From an uncultured Ruminococcus sp. (GTDB taxonomy: Bacteria > Bacillota > Clostridia > Oscillospirales > CAG-382): a stretch of DNA of 39,303 bases. This document shows positions 7,961-17,025 of the stretch, in pieces; within the stretch, counting starts at the first letter, position 1, and the number at the start of each line of letters is the position of its first letter. Position numbers and translations under genes: made by a program. Under the pieces are notes generated by a model, which made no database searches, was not told where the DNA came from, and was given only the letters and a program-made list of their open reading frames with translations. The DNA lies in assembly GCA_902772845.1 (NCBI GenBank), contig CACYCI010000017.1, positions 1-39,303 on the forward strand. The letters run 5' to 3'.

Positions 7961-9454
7961 ATGGAAAAATACATTTTATCGCTCGATCAGGGCACAACCA
8001 GTTCCCGCGCGATACTCTTTTCGTCGTCCGGAAAAATGATCGCTTCCGCTCAGAACGAATTTCCTCAGCATTTCCCTTTCCCCGGCTGGGTTGAACACGA
8101 TCCCGCCGAAATACTCGCGTCGCAGTTCGAAGCCGCTTCCGCGGCGGTCGAAAAGGCGGGCGTCCGGCCCGAAGCGGTGGGTATAACCAACCAGCGCGAA
8201 ACCGTTGTGGTATGGGAACGATCCACCGGCAAGCCGGTATCCAACGCCATTGTGTGGCAATGCAGGCGCACGGCGCCGATATGCGAAAAGCTTATCGCAG
8301 ACGGCGTGGGCGATATGATAAAAGACCGCACCGGACTTGCGCTGGACGCATATTTTTCCGGCACAAAGATAAAATGGATACTCGAAAACACTCCGGGCGC
8401 GCTTAAACGCGCGCAGAACGGAGAACTTCTTTGCGGCAACATAGACACCTGGCTTATCTACAACCTTACCGGCGGCAGAGTACACGCCACCGATTATACG
8501 AACGCTTCCCGCACGATGCTGTTCAATATAAATACGCTCGAATGGGACAAGGATATATGCGCCCTGCTGGGCATACCCATGTGTATGCTTCCCGAAGTGC
8601 GCGACTGCGCGGGCGATTTCGGCGTTATCGACGCCGGATACGCGGGCGTTTCGCCACTCTTGGACGAAGTGCCCATCTGCGGCGTCGCGGGCGACCAGCA
8701 GGCGGCGCTGTTCGGGCAGACCTGCTTTGATACAGGCGATGTGAAGAATACCTACGGCACCGGCTGCTTTACGCTGATGAACGTAGGCGGAAAACCCGTA
8801 AAGGATGAAAGCGGTTTGCTTTCCACCGTCGGCTGGAAGATAAAGGGCGAGACCGTTTACGCGCTCGAGGGCAGCGTTTTCAACGCCGGTAGCTCGATCC
8901 AATGGCTGCGCGACGATCTTGGTATAATCAGCACCGCGCACGAATGCGACGTGCTCGCCGAAAGCGTCCCGGATACCGGCGGGGTGCATTTCGTTTCGGC
9001 ATTCACGGGGCTCGGCGCTCCGTTCTGGGATATGTATGCACGCGGCAGTATGACAGGCATAACGCGCGGCACCACAAAAGCGCACGTCTGCCGCGCCGTG
9101 CTCGAAGGCATAGCTTTTCAGGTCTGCGACCTTGCCGAAGCGATGGGCAAGAGCTGCGGCCACCCGATATCCTCGCTCCGCGTCGACGGCGGCGCTTCCG
9201 TGAGCGATTTTATGATGCAGTTCCAGGCGGATATGCTCGGAGTCACGGTCGACCGGCCCGAAATAGTCGAGACCACCGCCATGGGAGCCGCGTTTTTAGC
9301 CGGGCTCGGCTGCGGCATTTGGAGCAGCAAGGAAGAGCTGCGTTTTGCGCGGCAGACTTCACGCACCTATAAGCCATCCGTCACCGCCGCCGAACGCGCT
9401 TCCGCGCTTACGGCGTGGCACGAAGCCGTACGCCGTACTGTTTCTGATATCTGA
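7961..9454 (+). CDS. glpK: Glycerol kinase
   Basis: This cytoplasmic FGGY-family kinase converts glycerol and ATP to sn-glycerol 3-phosphate. Its 497 aa is the standard GlpK length. The N-terminal phosphate-1 motif DQGTTSSRAILF (residues 8-19), NQRETVVVWERSTGKP, GCFTLMNVG and the C-terminal DGGASVSDFMMQFQADMLGV are all diagnostic. AAAGGAG precedes the ATG. It is followed after 23 bp by an MFS transporter and preceded divergently by an acylglycerol hydrolase. No glycerol facilitator or glycerol-3-phosphate dehydrogenase is in the window. Confidence 0.97.
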   Translation: MEKYILSLDQGTTSSRAILFSSSGKMIASAQNEFPQHFPFPGWVEHDPAEILASQFEAASAAVEKAGVRPEAVGITNQRETVVVWERSTGKPVSNAIVWQCRRTAPICEKLIADGVGDMIKDRTGLALDAYFSGTKIKWILENTPGALKRAQNGELLCGNIDTWLIYNLTGGRVHATDYTNASRTMLFNINTLEWDKDICALLGIPMCMLPEVRDCAGDFGVIDAGYAGVSPLLDEVPICGVAGDQQAALFGQTCFDTGDVKNTYGTGCFTLMNVGGKPVKDESGLLSTVGWKIKGETVYALEGSVFNAGSSIQWLRDDLGIISTAHECDVLAESVPDTGGVHFVSAFTGLGAPFWDMYARGSMTGITRGTTKAHVCRAVLEGIAFQVCDLAEAMGKSCGHPISSLRVDGGASVSDFMMQFQADMLGVTVDRPEIVETTAMGAAFLAGLGCGIWSSKEELRFARQTSRTYKPSVTAAERASALTAWHEAVRRTVSDI

Positions 9455-9477
9455 TAAACATTAGCAAAGGCGCAACT

Positions 9478-10740
9478 ATGGACGAAGACATCAAAAAAAG
9501 ATCGACTCTATTAATGATCATCTGCTGGGCGGCATACACCGCGCAGTATATAAACAAATACAGTATGCAGATATGCATAAAAGGCATGATCGACAGCGGG
9601 CTGTTCACTGAATCGTTCGGCGGGTATGTGCTGACTGCGATGTTCGCAAGCTATGCGCTGGGGCAGTTCGTCAACGGCTGGCTCGGCGATAAATTCGACC
9701 CACGTTACATGATCGGCACCGGTCTTACCGGCGCGGCGGCGATGAACCTGCTTATGGGATTTGCGGGCGACAAAGTCGCAGTTCTGGTAATATGGTGTCT
9801 CAACGGCTGGTTCTGCTCTATGCTGTGGGCGCCCGTGGTGCGCTGCGTGGCGGAATTCATCCCGCCCGAGCGCCGCTCGCGTGCCGGAGCGTCGCTTTCC
9901 GCCACAAGCCCGGTCGGTTTGCTGACTGTCTACGCGCTTGGCGGGATATTCCTGCAAATAAGCTCGTACCGCTACGTCTTCATCGCCTCCGGCTGTTTCG
10001 GCGCGGTGATGGCAGCGGTGTGGTTCGTCTGCACGCACAAGATACGCGACCATTTTAAGAACTATTCATCTGTGGCGCCGGAGTCGGGCAAAAGCGTTTC
10101 GGACGTCCGCATAGGCGGAAAAAAGCTTGCCGTATTGCTGTTTTCTTCCGGCGCCGTATTCGGGTTCGGCAGCATAGTTTTCAACGGCGTGCTCAAGGAC
10201 GGAGTTTCATCGTGGACGCATTCGTATCTGGTCTCCAATTACGGCCTTACGGAATCGCTCGCTTCCACGCTGCTTATGATACTTCCCTTTGTGAACCTTG
10301 CGGGCGCATTTTCGTCTGTCAGGATCTTCAATAAAAACAAAAACGAATTTCTCACCACAGCCCTTATGTTCGCCGTATCGGCAGCGGCAATTTCGCTCCT
10401 TTTTGCAGTAAAAAGCTTCAGCGCTGTTTTCGCGGTGATCTTGCTCGCTATCTCTTCTGCGGCGATGCTAGGCGCAAATACCATGCTGCTGACGTTTTTG
10501 CCTATGCGGTTTGCTTCCGTGGGGCGCGCCGCCACTATTACGGGAATGCTCGACACCGCGTCGTATCTTTCTTCCGCGATATCGGGGCCCGTAAACGGAA
10601 CGATAATAGAAAATCACGGCTGGGATCCCATAGTTACTCTTTGGACGGTCCTCGCCGCGCTTGGCGTAGCGGTCTCGGCGGCCGCAGCGTTCAAATGGCG
10701 TAAAGGCAAGCATATAGCCGAAAGCGGCGAAAAGCAGTAA
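9478..10740 (+). CDS. MFS transporter, possibly organophosphate:phosphate antiporter (GlpT-like)
   Basis: This is an integral membrane protein of 420 aa with about twelve hydrophobic segments. A major-facilitator loop motif is visible as GQFVNGWLGDKFDPRYMIG between the second and third helices. The first helix region (WAAYTAQYINKYSMQICI) and the conserved NGWFCSMLWAPVVR segment resemble glycerol-3-phosphate and hexose-phosphate antiporters. Its place after glpK, 23 bp downstream with AAAGGCG before the ATG, supports a glycerol-linked substrate. The exact substrate is not determined by sequence. A terminator follows at once. Confidence 0.85.
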   Translation: MDEDIKKRSTLLMIICWAAYTAQYINKYSMQICIKGMIDSGLFTESFGGYVLTAMFASYALGQFVNGWLGDKFDPRYMIGTGLTGAAAMNLLMGFAGDKVAVLVIWCLNGWFCSMLWAPVVRCVAEFIPPERRSRAGASLSATSPVGLLTVYALGGIFLQISSYRYVFIASGCFGAVMAAVWFVCTHKIRDHFKNYSSVAPESGKSVSDVRIGGKKLAVLLFSSGAVFGFGSIVFNGVLKDGVSSWTHSYLVSNYGLTESLASTLLMILPFVNLAGAFSSVRIFNKNKNEFLTTALMFAVSAAAISLLFAVKSFSAVFAVILLAISSAAMLGANTMLLTFLPMRFASVGRAATITGMLDTASYLSSAISGPVNGTIIENHGWDPIVTLWTVLAALGVAVSAAAAFKWRKGKHIAESGEKQ

Positions 10741-10749
10741 AATACACAA

Positions 10750-10785
10750 AAAGCGCGGAGCCACAAGCTCCGCACTTTCTTTTTT
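10750..10785. terminator. Bidirectional intrinsic terminator
   Basis: GCGGAGC (10755-10761) and GCTCCGC (10767-10773) enclose a 5-nt loop. AAAG and CTTT extend the stem outside one non-pairing position on the plus strand, which becomes a U-G wobble on the minus strand. T-runs lie on both sides: CTTTCTTTTTT after it on the plus strand, GCTTTTTG on the minus strand. It sits between the convergent ends of the MFS gene and the deacetylase gene. Confidence 0.88.
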
Positions 10786-10793
10786 ATGTGATA

Positions 10794-11894
10794 TTATTTA
10801 TCGTGAGAATAGGCAGCCCAGTAGCGTTTGCCTGTGGTTGTGCTGGAATTAAGATCCATAAGCTGCGCCACGGTGACGAATTCGTATCCCTTTGCTTCGA
10901 GTATGGCGGTCACCCTTTTGAACGCCTCTATTGAATTGAGGTACAGATCGTGGAAAAGAATGATACTGCCGTCGCGCAGATATTTGGAATTGACAACGTT
11001 ATCGACGATCGTCTGGATATTCGCTTCGGCCTGCTCGGTGGTCTTTCTGCCGGTGTGCTGCCAATCTTCGGAATCGACGTCCCAAATTATGACGTTGAAT
11101 TCGCTCGCCTTAGTTTGCGCTTTTGTTATGGAACCGTATGGCGGACGCATACAGATCGGGAAATATCCGGCGTACTTTTCGACAAGCGCCGCAGTCTTGT
11201 AGACTTCGTCGTGATATACTTTTTCGCTACACTTGGTGAACTGATATTCGTGAGTGTAACAATGGATCGCCGCTTCGCAGCCGAGCGACACCGCACGGGT
11301 GAGATATTCTCCGACTTTTGAGCTTTCAAGCCGGTGACCGACCGAGAAGAACGTTACGACGTAGCCCTTTTCTTCAAGGAAATCGAGCAATACGGGAGTA
11401 TTTGAGGACGGTCCGTCGTCGAACGTTATGGCAATGTATTTTTTGCCTTCCTCGCGCGTGATATACTTCGGCTGCTCGTAATTCTTGCCGGAACCGTTCG
11501 GGCGGCTCGTCTCTTCGCCGGATTCTTCCACGGGATCTTTGCTGGCCGGCTCTTTTTCGGAAGATTCCTCTTTGCTCGGCTCTTCGCTGCTTTCTTCGGG
11601 GAGCTCGGAGCTTTCCTCGGCGCTCGATTCTTCCTGAGCAGAGCTTTCTTCTGCATTAGAGCTTTCCTCTGCAAAAGAGCTTTCTTCTGCAGAAGTTATC
11701 TCTTCGGAAGTCTCATCGCCGGCAGACGTCTCTTCCGGCGCAGAGCTTTCTTCTGCGGGAGCGGAGTTTTGAGAGACCTCGCTGCTTTCGGCGGGATCGG
11801 ACTTTTTGCCCAAACTCCTGGCGAGCACTACGGCGAGCAGTACGGACAGGATGCACACCAATACGATTATCAGTTTAAAAAGCGATGATTTCAT
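10794..11894 (-). CDS. Membrane-anchored polysaccharide deacetylase (NodB domain)
   Basis: This is a 366-aa predicted extracellular carbohydrate esterase family 4 enzyme, probably removing acetyl groups from peptidoglycan or another wall glycan. One membrane segment (residues 6-26) is followed by a Ser/Glu-rich linker (about 35-130) and a NodB domain. Catalytic motifs are all present: TFDDGPS with D159/D160, metal ligands H211 and H215 in IHCYTHEY, RPPYG at 250-254, a DVDSEDW segment, and ILFHD near the end. GAGGTAA precedes the ATG. It is the last gene of the long minus-strand run and ends at the bidirectional terminator. Confidence 0.93.
   Translation of the reverse strand: MKSSLFKLIIVLVCILSVLLAVVLARSLGKKSDPAESSEVSQNSAPAEESSAPEETSAGDETSEEITSAEESSFAEESSNAEESSAQEESSAEESSELPEESSEEPSKEESSEKEPASKDPVEESGEETSRPNGSGKNYEQPKYITREEGKKYIAITFDDGPSSNTPVLLDFLEEKGYVVTFFSVGHRLESSKVGEYLTRAVSLGCEAAIHCYTHEYQFTKCSEKVYHDEVYKTAALVEKYAGYFPICMRPPYGSITKAQTKASEFNVIIWDVDSEDWQHTGRKTTEQAEANIQTIVDNVVNSKYLRDGSIILFHDLYLNSIEAFKRVTAILEAKGYEFVTVAQLMDLNSSTTTGKRYWAAYSHDK
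11505..11792 (-). repeat. Ser/Glu-rich low-complexity coding repeat in the deacetylase linker
   Basis: Iterations of a (A)EESS-type unit, seen in DNA as repeated GAGCTTTC(T/C)TCTGC-like blocks, encode residues 35-130. The region is highly acidic and should be disordered, acting as a spacer that carries the catalytic domain away from the membrane. Such tandem DNA is prone to length change. Confidence 0.75.
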
Positions 11895-11921
11895 ACGTCT
11901 GTTTACCTCTGTAAAATAGCG

Positions 11922-12557
11922 TCACGGCATGGGTGTGACCGCGGGAGTCAGCAGCAGAGCGACTATAGCCGCGACACAGATAGTCAAAATGCACACCATA
12001 ATGATCACGCCCGGTTTTTTTATCTTGAATTTGGATATGAAAAGCAGTCCCAGCACAAGATACGCCGCACGGAACACCCAACTCATTGCGCACGGATCTA
12101 TGTATTTGAGCATCATGACCAGCACGGGGAGCACGAAACAGATGGTCGGGATAGGCACGCCGGTAAAGGTCTTCAAGCTGAGATCTTCTGTTTCGGTTAT
12201 CGCCTGCATATTGAAATATGCCAACCGTATAGCGCCGCAGGCGGCGTAAATGACGAGCAAAATGTAATCGTACCACTTGTTCAGCCCGAGCATATATGCT
12301 ATCACCGCCGGAGTTATACCGAACGACACCATGTCGCAAACGGTATCGATCTGTATTCCGAACATTTTTGATTTGACGTCTTCGCGGTTGGCGTGCCTCG
12401 CCACCCGGCCGTCGAACATATCGGAAATACCTGCGATAAGCATCGCTATGACGGCGAACTCATAATGTCCGGCGCCCGCAAGGCAAATTGCGACGACAGA
12501 CGACGCAAGCCCGGTAAGAGTGATAAAATTGGCGAGATTGTAGTAACCTATAAACAT
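11922..12557 (-). CDS. pssA: CDP-diacylglycerol--serine O-phosphatidyltransferase
   Basis: This is an integral membrane CDP-alcohol phosphatidyltransferase of 211 aa, making phosphatidylserine from CDP-diacylglycerol and serine. The family signature DGxxAR...GxxxDxxxD is complete: DGRVARHANREDVKSKMFG then GIQIDTVCD. The following SFGITPAVIAY is typical of the PssA type II subgroup rather than PgsA. Six or so hydrophobic segments are present. AGGAG precedes the ATG. No phosphatidylserine decarboxylase gene is nearby. Confidence 0.92.
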   Translation of the reverse strand: MFIGYYNLANFITLTGLASSVVAICLAGAGHYEFAVIAMLIAGISDMFDGRVARHANREDVKSKMFGIQIDTVCDMVSFGITPAVIAYMLGLNKWYDYILLVIYAACGAIRLAYFNMQAITETEDLSLKTFTGVPIPTICFVLPVLVMMLKYIDPCAMSWVFRAAYLVLGLLFISKFKIKKPGVIIMVCILTICVAAIVALLLTPAVTPMP

Positions 12558-12590
12558 ATCAATTCTCCTGAATAATTAGTTTGCCCATGT

Positions 12591-13472
12591 TTAATAGCGT
12601 ATCTTGTTTTTGAGTATGCCGAACAGTTTGACGTAGCTCGCATGTCTCGACGTGGGTATTATCCCGCGTTCAACAGCGTCTATTACAGCGCAGCCGATCT
12701 CTTTTGTATGCCCGCAGCCGCGGAACCTGCATTTGCCGAAATGATCGGCGAATTCGGGAAAGCAATACGAAAGATCGTCAAAAACGAGCAGGTCTTCGGT
12801 TTCGGGGTCGAGCGCCGAAAACCCGGGCGTATCCGCTATATACCCTCCGCCGCCGGTGGCGAACAGTTCGGTGTGCCGCGTGGTGTTCCTGCCGCGCGCT
12901 ATCTTTGCGCTAAGCTCACCCGTCTGCGCTCCGAACTGAGGGTAGAGCCGGTTGAGCAGACTCGATTTCCCTACGCCCGAAGCGCCGGCAAAGACCGCGA
13001 TCCTGCCTTTGAGCCGATCTCTTAACGCGTCGGCGCCCGCGCCGGTCATATCGGTCTTGTATACTTCGAACCCGCACGAGGAATATATGCGCGCATATCC
13101 TTCGCCGTCGGCGAGATCGCATTTATTTATGACGATCACCGTATCCACTTGGGATTTGACGCCTATGCAGGTCATAAGATCGACGCAGTACAGGTCGGGC
13201 AGAGGATCCTGAGCGGATATCACGATACAGAAAACGTCGGCGTTCGCCACGCTCGGCCGCGGGAAGCAGCACTTGCGCGGCAGGATACCGGTTATAAACC
13301 CTGTGCCGTCGCCGTTATCGGTAAATACGGCGGTATCGCCGCAAAGCGGCTCTTTCTTTTCGTGCCGCAATCTGGTGGCGGCTTTACAGACGCACACGCC
13401 GCTTTCGGTTTCCACGTTGAAAAAACCTTTGCGGCTGAGTACGATCACGCCGGTGTTATGTTCGTCTTTCAT
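12591..13472 (-). CDS. rsgA: Ribosome small-subunit biogenesis GTPase RsgA
   Basis: This 293-aa circularly permuted GTPase acts late in 30S assembly. An N-terminal OB-fold is followed by the permuted G motifs: NKCD (G4), then GASGVGKSS (G1 P-loop, about residues 163-171), then DTPGFSALD (G3). The C-terminal zinc motif CRFRGCGHTKEIGC is intact. It lies 4 bp after the PASTA kinase gene, the same prkC-cpgA order as in Bacillus subtilis, where the kinase phosphorylates this GTPase. No separate promoter is visible. Confidence 0.96.
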   Translation of the reverse strand: MKDEHNTGVIVLSRKGFFNVETESGVCVCKAATRLRHEKKEPLCGDTAVFTDNGDGTGFITGILPRKCCFPRPSVANADVFCIVISAQDPLPDLYCVDLMTCIGVKSQVDTVIVINKCDLADGEGYARIYSSCGFEVYKTDMTGAGADALRDRLKGRIAVFAGASGVGKSSLLNRLYPQFGAQTGELSAKIARGRNTTRHTELFATGGGGYIADTPGFSALDPETEDLLVFDDLSYCFPEFADHFGKCRFRGCGHTKEIGCAVIDAVERGIIPTSRHASYVKLFGILKNKIRY

Positions 13473-13476
13473 GCTT

Positions 13477-16266
13477 TTATTCCGCCAGCGTAACGTCGAC
13501 TTCGGAATTGAGATCGGCGTGAGAATTCGGCGCGGGATACTGTTCTATCACGGTACCGGACGGCTGATCGGAAGGTTCAAAATTGAGTTCGCCGAGCGAA
13601 AGGTGCACCGCTTCGAGCAGGTCCATTACCTCGTCGAGCGTCTTTCCGCTAAGGTCGGGAACGACTGCGGTCGTCTGCTGTTCGCAGACCCGTATGGTGA
13701 CGACTGTCCCGGCCGGGTGTGTTGCGTTATCGGAAATGCTCTGTTCAAGCACTTCGCCGTCGTTGCCGAGCGAAACGACCTTTTCGACCTTGACGAAATA
13801 CCACGCGCGTTCAAGCGCGCTAATCGCCTCGTTCTGACTCATGCCCACTACGTAAGGGATCTCGTCCGCCGGCTTTTCCGTGCCGTAGAGCACGATATCG
13901 ACCGAAGCGCCGCGCAGGACGTATTCGCCTTCCGGCGTGCCCTGGTCCACGACGTCGAACTGGTTGTATCCTTCGTATTCGGTGCTGAAAGTAACGTTGC
14001 CGGTGCAAAGCCCGTTCTGGCGCAGGACTGTGAGGAGCTGCACAAAGCTGTATCCTTTGTAATTGCCTACAAGAACGGAATCCCTGGAAACGCTGACGGT
14101 GATGATTATGTTGGTGCCGATCTCATAGCCGGTGGTCCCCGCCTGAAGCGACTGCGCTATTATGACGCCGGGAGTTGCGGTCTCGGAAACGCGGCGCTGT
14201 ACGGTGACGTTGTAACCGGCTTCTTCAAGCATCTGCCTGCCTTCTTCGAGCGGCTTGTTCATAACATCCGGAACTTCCGGCGCGTACTGTTTGCCTTCGC
14301 CGCACAGCACAAGATCGATCACCGTGCCCGGAAGCACCGACGTTCCGGGATCGATCGACTGCCTTATGACAGTCCCTTTTGCATAAAGAATAGACGGTTC
14401 GTACCTCACGCTGCCGCAGACGAGCCCGTAGAATTCCATCATGTTCTTGGCTTCCTGCAGCGTTTTGCCACGGTAATCTTCCACCTTTTTGCTTTCCACA
14501 TAATGGCTTACGGTCAGTATGACGGTAGTCCACGCGTCGAGTCCGGAGGTGGAAGCCGGTATGCTTTGTTCAAGCACGGTGCCTTCAGACTGTTCGGATT
14601 CACGCTGCTGTACTACAACAAGATAGTAAGAATCCTCTAACGCCTTTGTCGCGACATCGACCTTGAGCCCCTTGACGTTGGGCATGGTCTTTGCATACTG
14701 GATATCCTCGGAATAACAGACGTTTAGCGTCACCGTGGTGTCGGGATTGATATAGGAACCGACCGCGGGGTTAGTGGACACCACCTGATTTTCGTTGGCG
14801 TATTTATCGATCACGCGGTTGATCTTGGTAGCTATACGAAGATTACGGAACACCGCTTCTGCGTCGGCGATATTCATATAGCGAACGTCGGGGACAGTAA
14901 GATCTTCGGGGTACTTGTTGACCCACAGAGTCATACGGCATTTGCCGTCCGCAAAGCGTTTTCTGCCCGCCGCAGGGTCCTGCTTGATTATCATGTTGAA
15001 ACGCACGCCCGGCTGATACGATTCTTTTACAGTGATGATATAGCCGTTCTTTTCAAGCTCGTCGCGCATTTCGGCAGTGAAGATCAAACCGGTGATGTTG
15101 CGAACTTCAAAATCCTCCGGCTCTTCGCTTGCGAAAAGCGTGGGTATCCATTTTACCGCCAAATACCCGCCCAGCGCCAGCGCCACTAAAAGGAACGCAA
15201 GGAATACGCCGGTTATCACCGGGAATATGGAATGGCTGGGATGCTCCTTGCGTTCGAGCTTGCGGTCTTTTTTGCGCTGCTGACGCTTGGAGACGGTATT
15301 TTCGGGTTTATTTTCATCTTCTAATTTTATAACGTAATCGCCGATCTCGCCGGTGTTTATCATGCCGATATTCACGCTGTCGCTGTCGTCGGGATCGTGC
15401 TCCTCACCGTCTTCGTAAAAAACCACGTCCGGATGTTTGATCACATAATCGACCGCTTTGAGCATGGCGTGAGCGTCTTCAAAACGGTTTTCGGGCGCTT
15501 TTTGCATTGCCTTGCGCACGATCTGTGCCACTCCGTAAGGCACCGAAGGGTTGATAGCTTCTATGTCCTTGGGAGTATCGTTTATCTGCATCATGGCTAT
15601 GGTGACGGCGGAATCCGCGGTGAACGGCAGTTGACCTGTGAGCATTTCGTAAAACATCACGCCCACCGAATAAAGATCCGACGCGTACGTCGTCGCCTGG
15701 CCGCTCGCCTGTTCGGGAGATATATAATAAACCGTACCGATAGCTTTTTCGTCGGATGAAGCGTCGGACATATCCGGAGTTTTGGCTATGCCGAAATCCG
15801 TCACCTTAACGCAGCCGTCTTTCATAAGCATTATATTCTGCGGCTTGATATCGCGATGTATCACGTTCTTGCCGTGCGCGTGCTCGAGCGCGCGCAGTAT
15901 CTGAAGCGTGTATACGCAAGCTTCTTTCCAGGGAAGGACTTTTTTATTGTCCATATACGTGCGCAGCGTTATACCGTCGAGATATTCCATGACGATATAC
16001 TTGATATCGGGATATATCGCGACGTCATATACGCTGACGATATTCTGGTTGGAAAGCATGGCGACCGCTTTGGATTCGTTTATAAAGCGTTTTTCCGCTT
16101 CCTCGTCGCCGTTATACTGCTCGTTGAGTATCTTGACGGCGACTACCCGGTTCATTACGAGGTCTTCGGCCTTCAGGACGAACGCCATTCCGCCGACTCC
16201 GACCGGTTCGAGTATCTTATACCTTCCGTCGAGTATTTTTCCTATGATATTACCGTATTTGTCCAT
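13477..16266 (-). CDS. prkC: PASTA-domain Ser/Thr protein kinase (PrkC/Stk1 family) with about eight PASTA units
   Basis: This is a membrane Hanks-type kinase of 929 aa that senses muropeptides or lipid II and controls wall growth and germination in relatives. The kinase domain has VGVGGMAFV, Lys at K45, catalytic HRDIKPQN (D139) and DFG (157-159), with the GTVYYISPEQ activation segment. A charged juxtamembrane stretch (325-343) precedes one transmembrane helix (about 347-373). Eight consecutive PASTA-like units of about 68 aa fill residues 387-929, many beginning with a VPDV-like motif. Most characterised homologues have three to five. The ATG overlaps the phosphatase stop by 1 bp (TAATG). 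Confidence 0.96.
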   Translation of the reverse strand: MDKYGNIIGKILDGRYKILEPVGVGGMAFVLKAEDLVMNRVVAVKILNEQYNGDEEAEKRFINESKAVAMLSNQNIVSVYDVAIYPDIKYIVMEYLDGITLRTYMDNKKVLPWKEACVYTLQILRALEHAHGKNVIHRDIKPQNIMLMKDGCVKVTDFGIAKTPDMSDASSDEKAIGTVYYISPEQASGQATTYASDLYSVGVMFYEMLTGQLPFTADSAVTIAMMQINDTPKDIEAINPSVPYGVAQIVRKAMQKAPENRFEDAHAMLKAVDYVIKHPDVVFYEDGEEHDPDDSDSVNIGMINTGEIGDYVIKLEDENKPENTVSKRQQRKKDRKLERKEHPSHSIFPVITGVFLAFLLVALALGGYLAVKWIPTLFASEEPEDFEVRNITGLIFTAEMRDELEKNGYIITVKESYQPGVRFNMIIKQDPAAGRKRFADGKCRMTLWVNKYPEDLTVPDVRYMNIADAEAVFRNLRIATKINRVIDKYANENQVVSTNPAVGSYINPDTTVTLNVCYSEDIQYAKTMPNVKGLKVDVATKALEDSYYLVVVQQRESEQSEGTVLEQSIPASTSGLDAWTTVILTVSHYVESKKVEDYRGKTLQEAKNMMEFYGLVCGSVRYEPSILYAKGTVIRQSIDPGTSVLPGTVIDLVLCGEGKQYAPEVPDVMNKPLEEGRQMLEEAGYNVTVQRRVSETATPGVIIAQSLQAGTTGYEIGTNIIITVSVSRDSVLVGNYKGYSFVQLLTVLRQNGLCTGNVTFSTEYEGYNQFDVVDQGTPEGEYVLRGASVDIVLYGTEKPADEIPYVVGMSQNEAISALERAWYFVKVEKVVSLGNDGEVLEQSISDNATHPAGTVVTIRVCEQQTTAVVPDLSGKTLDEVMDLLEAVHLSLGELNFEPSDQPSGTVIEQYPAPNSHADLNSEVDVTLAE

Positions 16267-17009
16267 TACTGCCCCTTCCTGTCAAATATCACCGCGGTGA
16301 TATTGTCCGTTCCGCCGCGTTCGTTTGCCAGCTCTTTGAGAATGTTGAGTTTCGTACCGTCGTCGAGCCCGTCGGTAAGTACGTTGAGCATTTCTTCTTT
16401 GCTCACAGCGTTTGAAAGCCCGTCGGTGCAAAGCAGCAGGTAATCGAAATCCGATACGTTGAACACGTCGCATTCGGTCGATTCCGAAACGCCCACTACT
16501 TTTAGGATTATGTTTTTCTGAGGATGGTCGGCGGCTTCGTTTTCGGTTATAGCGCCGCTGTCGACCAGATACTGTACGAAAGAATGATCCTTGGTGATCT
16601 GAGTTATCTGCTCGTCCTTTACAGAATAAAGCCGCGAATCGCCGGTGTTTACTATATAAGCTTTGGCGCCTATGCACACCGCCGCTACAAGCGTGGTCCC
16701 CATGCCTTCGTAAGAATCGCTGGTGCCGGCCTTTTCGTACACGGCGGTATTCGCCAGATTCAAAGAATTAGCCAGGATACGGTCGATGTCCCCGGTCGTG
16801 ACGCGGTCGAGGTCCAGCTGCGCAAAAGAAGACTTTACGCTCTTCATGAACGCGCTCGCCGCCGTACGGCTCGCCGTACTGCCGCCCTTGGCGCCGCCCA
16901 TGCCGTCACAGACCACCGCCGCCGTATAGCGTTTGGTGATATGTATGCGGAAGCAGTCCTGATTGCTTTTGCGTTTCAACCCGATGTCGGATATTCCGGT
17001 GCATACCAT
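16266..17009 (-). CDS. prpC: PP2C-family Ser/Thr phosphatase (PrpC/Stp)
   Basis: This 247-aa cytoplasmic metal-dependent phosphatase removes phosphates placed by the adjacent kinase. PPM motifs are in order: SDIGLKRKSNQD, CDGMGGAKGGSTAS with the metal Asp, VNTGDSRLY, LCTDGLSNAVS and RGGTDNITAVIF. Length is normal for PrpC. A GGACGGGG-type ribosome site precedes the ATG. The kinase gene starts within its stop codon, so the pair is made in fixed stoichiometry. rlmN ends 16 bp upstream. Confidence 0.96.
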   Translation of the reverse strand: MVCTGISDIGLKRKSNQDCFRIHITKRYTAAVVCDGMGGAKGGSTASRTAASAFMKSVKSSFAQLDLDRVTTGDIDRILANSLNLANTAVYEKAGTSDSYEGMGTTLVAAVCIGAKAYIVNTGDSRLYSVKDEQITQITKDHSFVQYLVDSGAITENEAADHPQKNIILKVVGVSESTECDVFNVSDFDYLLLCTDGLSNAVSKEEMLNVLTDGLDDGTKLNILKELANERGGTDNITAVIFDRKGQ

Positions 17010-17025
17010 GACGATCCCCGTCCTT

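Noticed and set aside
7976-9163. A 395-codon frame opposite glpK
   Set aside because: It is a shadow of a complete and conserved glpK.
13273-14640. A 455-codon plus-strand frame opposite rsgA and the PASTA region
   Set aside because: Both minus-strand genes are complete and diagnostic; the frame is a codon-bias shadow.
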